Shown here: one piece after another, positions 60,887 to 64,000 of the stretch | Numbering within the stretch: position 1 is the first letter of the stretch | Layout: every line of letters starts with the position of its first letter | Translations under genes and position numbers: made by a program | NCBI GenBank assembly: GCA_963971225.1 | Contig: OZ020269.1 | Span: 12,114,701-12,178,700, forward strand | Origin: Melieria omissa | Taxonomy: Eukaryota > Arthropoda > Insecta > Diptera > Ulidiidae | Direction of reading: 5' to 3' | Length of the DNA stretch: 64,000 nucleotides | The notes under the pieces: model-generated | Database searches by the model: none | What the model saw: only the letters and a program-made list of their open reading frames with translations | Told to the model about the DNA's origin: nothing

Positions 60887-61815
60887 CCACGATTTATTGA
60901 ACTCCTTAAGGGTTAAATATTACATATCGGTTGTATAACAACAAGATACATAAAACTATTGCAGGTACATGGTATTTTCTTAAGCATATATACAATTTAA
61001 CTTTCAATACTTAAAAACGAACGAACAATTGACGTTGTTGACAATATTACTGATTTTTGTATAGTCAAAAATTTATCCGCTAATTGAAGCCTCTCCAGTG
61101 TCGTCATTAATGTTTTGGGCACTACCCCTGTCGATGAAATGATGATTGGTACAATCACTACCTTGTCGAGTTGCCACATCTGTTTCAGTTCTTGGGCCAG
61201 TTGCTGATATTTCCTGCTTTTTTCCGCGATACAGTCCTGTAGGTTGTGTGTGTTGGGAACTCCGATGTCAATTAGATGTGCGTTATTTGTCAATTTTTCG
61301 AGCAGGATAACATCTGGTCTGTTGTGCGGAATGCTCCTATCCGTCAATACTGTGCGATCCCAGTAAATCTTGAACTCGTCATTTTCTAGCACTGCACTGG
61401 GCGTATACTTATAATATGGTAATTCTTCTGTTAGCAGCTTGGTCCGTATTGCAAGGCTTTGGTGCACAATTTTTGCAACGTTGTTATGACGCGTCAAGTA
61501 TTCAGTGGCCGCTAACATTACACATGCTCCAGTGATATGTTGTATCGTTTCCGGTTGTTGTTGGCATTTCCGGCATTTGTCGTTGTTAATGTCAGCGCGT
61601 GCAATATATTTTAGGTAATTTCTGGTTGCAATAACCTGGTCCTGGATCGCGAGCATGAGTCCTTCAGTTTCCGCATAAATGCCCGCTTGTTTGAGCCACA
61701 GATTTGAGGCAGGGGCGTCGATATCAGCTTGACTTAAGGCATGTGGATGTTTGCCATGCAACGATTTCATCTTCCATTCTTCCAATAACTTGTCAATGCG
61801 CATGATGTCTGTTGT
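60887..61815 (-). mobile_element. 5'-truncated R2/R4-clade non-LTR element inside a pentanucleotide array
   Basis: Unique sequence of about 930 bp sits between two TTTTA arrays. On the minus strand it starts abruptly inside a reading frame next to the array, runs through the C-terminal part of an ORF, and ends with about 110 bp of 3' UTR that passes directly into TAAAA repeats without a poly(A) tail. The encoded zinc knuckle and restriction-like endonuclease motifs place it in the R2/R4 group, some of whose members (for example Dong, in TAA repeats) insert into microsatellites. Both sides being the same pentanucleotide fits insertion into a pre-existing array. Confidence 0.8.
60997..61815 (-). 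pseudogene. C-terminal fragment of an R2/R4-type retrotransposon ORF
   Basis: About 272 codons are open from the truncation point to a TAA at 60997-60999. Counting from the Met at 61803, residues 77-94 form a CX2CX8HX4C knuckle (CRKC...H...C). Residues 162-179 give RPD followed 14 residues later by Asp in LIDIGVP, the RPDX12-14D signature of the restriction-enzyme-like endonuclease that nicks the target site in R2-type elements. The following EKSRKYQQLAQELKQMW and VVIVPIIISSTGVVPK blocks are typical of this C-terminus. No frameshift or stop interrupts the fragment, so it is young, but the reverse-transcriptase domain is absent and it cannot be autonomous. Confidence 0.8.
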
Positions 61816-61980
61816 TATTTTATTTTATTTTATTTTATTTTATTTTATTTTATTTTATTTTAATTTATTTTATTTTATTTTGTTTTGTTTTGTTGTATTT
61901 TATTTTATTTTATTTTATTTTATTTTATTTTATTTTATTTTATTTTATTTTATTTTATTGTATTTTATTTTATTTTATTT
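61816..61980. repeat. (TTTTA)n array, 5' side of the LINE fragment
   Basis: About 165 bp of TTTTA with a TTTTG/TTGTA cluster at 61880-61897. It probably formed one array with 60605-60886 before the LINE inserted. Confidence 0.93.
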
Positions 61981-62240
61981 AATCATTTATTTATTTGTTT
62001 ATTCATGTAGTATTTTTTTGTTTATTAATTAATTTATTTATTTATTTACTTATTTCTTTATAAAAAAATCATTAATTTATTTATTTATTTATGAATTTTT
62101 TTATTTAGTTATTTATTTATGTATTAGATTATTATTATATTAATTTATTAATTTTGTATTATATTAGTTTATTAATTTATGTATTTATTTACTTATTTAT
62201 TTATTTAATTAATTAATTATTTATTTATTTATTTATTCTA
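61981..62240. repeat. Degenerate (ATTT)n tract
   Basis: Tetranucleotide TTTA/ATTT words with variants continue directly from the pentanucleotide array. Confidence 0.85.
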
Positions 62241-63227
62241 TGGAAAACACCTCACAGACTATAAGAATATAAGATATAGAAGTATATCCAATAAAATCTT
62301 AACATTGAAAATTATGATATAAAAAGCAAATGAAGGCATTCCAAAAAATATTCCTAGAAGACATTTAGATGTTATTAAAAAATTCATGAAATTGCATTCA
62401 GGTTGCATTGAATTAATTTAAATTTATTTCGCGCAAAAACTTTTAACAAACAAATTCAATTTCCATCGACTTCACATAAGTCAGCCTCAACGTCTGCCAG
62501 CAACAGCTAACCATGACTGCGTAAACCTCTGTCACAAGTCAATCGTGACAGTTGCCTAAATAGTTGCCGAAAAAACTTAAATGCACACTATGTATCGCAC
62601 TCATGTCAAAAGTTGCCTTTCAATTTGACCTGTTTCGAAGAGCGCTACGCTAGGCTACTCTACTCGTAATACCACTTTGACGTGCCCCAAAAGGCGCAAC
62701 GTGCTCTTACAGTCTATGGACTGCAACACCCACATACACAGTTAAACACAGGCACACGCCTTTACAATTTTTCCCATAACGCCACAGACAGAACTGGCGC
62801 TCCATTTGGCCAGCCTTCGGTAAACTTTCTCCCTTAATTGGATTGACCTATTGAACTTCTTGTCAGCTGTCACCAACTCGACTCTCGGCGTTTGTAGCTG
62901 ACGTGCGTAAACCCTTCAATAGCCATCCATAGTATTTCATTTGTACATATGTTTGTATATAAGCGCACACATCAACGCATAAGCCGCAGAGTGTTGTGGC
63001 AAAAGCAACAGCTGCTCCTGTCGAAATGCCAAGCAACAACCACAAGCTCCCACAGATGGCAGGCATCCACATCAGCACAAACGACATGAATCGGAATCGT
63101 ATGAGCACAAACGGAAATTGCATATAAGTTTCCGTTTCCTGTTGCCGTTTTACAACAACTCGATTGACAAAGCGTTGCGTTGAGTAGCGCTGCTGTCATT
63201 TGTTTTTGTGTGTTTCTTTGCCTTTTT

Positions 63228-63994
63228 GCTGCCAAATGGCGTGGCGTGGCGCGCTGCCTTGTTTGCTTTGCTATGCTCAATATTACTTATTATTGTTTTG
63301 GCTGTTGATATTGTTGCTGCTGCTGTTGTTGTTATACTTTTTGTTGTATCATTAACCACAACACGAACGCTAAGTAGCTGCTTTCGTGCTCGCCTGCCAA
63401 TTGTTGTCAACTGTCAATTTGCGATTATTTTTCATGGCTGGTTTTTATGCATCGCTTTTTTGGTTAACTGTTGATGTTGTTTTTGGGGGGCTACTGTTTA
63501 TTTATAGAAGGATTTATTAGTTACCCAACAGCGGTTGACAGCATTGGCTTAAATATTGGCGACGCATGAAAAGCTAAACGTCGCTTGCAGAATTGAGAAA
63601 GAGAAAAGGCTCATTGCAAGCAGTAGCACAGTCACAATTTAATTAGCTGTTTTTATTATTGAAGTTGTTGATGAGCCATACAGTAGGCACAGAGGGTATT
63701 AGTCATGATATACAGTGGGTTTGAAATGTGATGCAATATGAGAAGCAACCAACTTGCCACAAAAATGCAGGTTGAAAACTTAATCTGTTTTAGTTTGAGT
63801 AATTTTGGGTTATTCAGATTCAAATCTATTCAATTTACTTTTTAATTTTTTTCAATTTATATTGTTAACACAAGGACTCAATATCCTAGAAACAGTTTGA
63901 GACTTAAAGCTCAAATATCATAAAGTGAAATTAATTGCTGCCAAGTGGCGTGGCGTGGCACGCTGCCTTGTTTGCTTTGTTATGCTCAGTTTCA
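63228..63994. repeat. 59-bp direct repeat 708 bp apart
   Basis: The segment at 63228-63286 (from TGCTGCCAAATGGCGTGGCG to TATGCTCAATAT) recurs at 63936-63994 with about five substitutions. The second copy reaches the window edge and may extend further. No other similarity between the two neighbourhoods was noticed. Confidence 0.85.
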
Positions 63995-64000
63995 CACGAA

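Larger units (their letters stand above)
60488..64000 (-). other. Elk: Elk upstream intron, incomplete at window end
   Basis: From the pore-exon acceptor to the right edge there is no recognisable S1-S5 exon. The sequence holds two TTTTA arrays with a LINE fragment between them, an (ATTT)n tract, a moderately GC-rich patch at 62430-63500 and a 59-bp direct repeat at 63228 and 63936. Confidence 0.7.

Noticed and set aside
62863..63123. Hydrophobic minus-strand frame considered as a missing Elk S5 or voltage-sensor exon
   Set aside because: It has no KCNH motifs, no charged S4 pattern and no matching phase-1 donor ending in Gly.

Overview
The window looks like a gene-poor, AT-rich stretch of a large dipteran genome. 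An acalyptrate fly, perhaps a tephritid, is my inference. The grounds are spliced genes with GT/AG introns up to 11 kb, mariner, Tc1, SINE and non-LTR remnants, abundant CAA/TTG trinucleotide tracts, and one recognisable gene whose protein closely resembles what I know of fly Elk. There are no operons, bacterial-type genes or CRISPR arrays.

Right half, about 30.35-64 kb, minus strand: this is the 3' part of Elk, the eag-like (KCNH-type) voltage-gated potassium channel. Seven coding exons run from right to left and stay in phase through all six introns: 60308-60487 (pore helix, GFGN filter, start of S6), 59588-59706 (end of S6 and C-linker), 52272-52352 and 40810-40905 (C-linker and start of the cyclic-nucleotide-binding homology domain), 37293-37446 and 36042-36166 (that domain), and 30698-32683 (end of the domain, coiled coil, low-complexity tail and stop). 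They encode 912 residues. The PAS domain and S1-S5 are not visible and must lie beyond position 64000.

The Elk introns are crowded with repeats: four TTTTA/TAAAA pentanucleotide loci, one split by a truncated R2/R4-type LINE and one containing a 67-copy GAAAA block only about 140 nt from a splice acceptor; a degenerate Tc1 transposon with IR/DR ends; a tRNA-derived SINE with perfect target-site duplications; a piggyBac-like non-autonomous element; a perfect 50-bp inverted repeat; and several minisatellites.

Left half, 1-30.3 kb: no gene is recognised. It holds pentanucleotide arrays, a degenerate CTAA array with a nested TTAA-flanked MITE, a 1.5-kb polypyrimidine tract, a 143-bp satellite whose units carry tRNA T-arm-like hairpins, a 732-bp TTAA-flanked element, a 1.07-kb apparently perfect ATTAGT array, an internally deleted mariner, and a mariner-ended locus whose interior is a satellite built from a transposase 3' end. 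Two short segments, at 222-546 and 16043-16135, have exon-like features but no identified product.

The most unusual material is the interaction of mobile elements with tandem repeats: a LINE inside a pentanucleotide array, a transposon that has become a satellite, a MITE inside a tetranucleotide array, and interrupted pentanucleotide arrays inside a channel gene.
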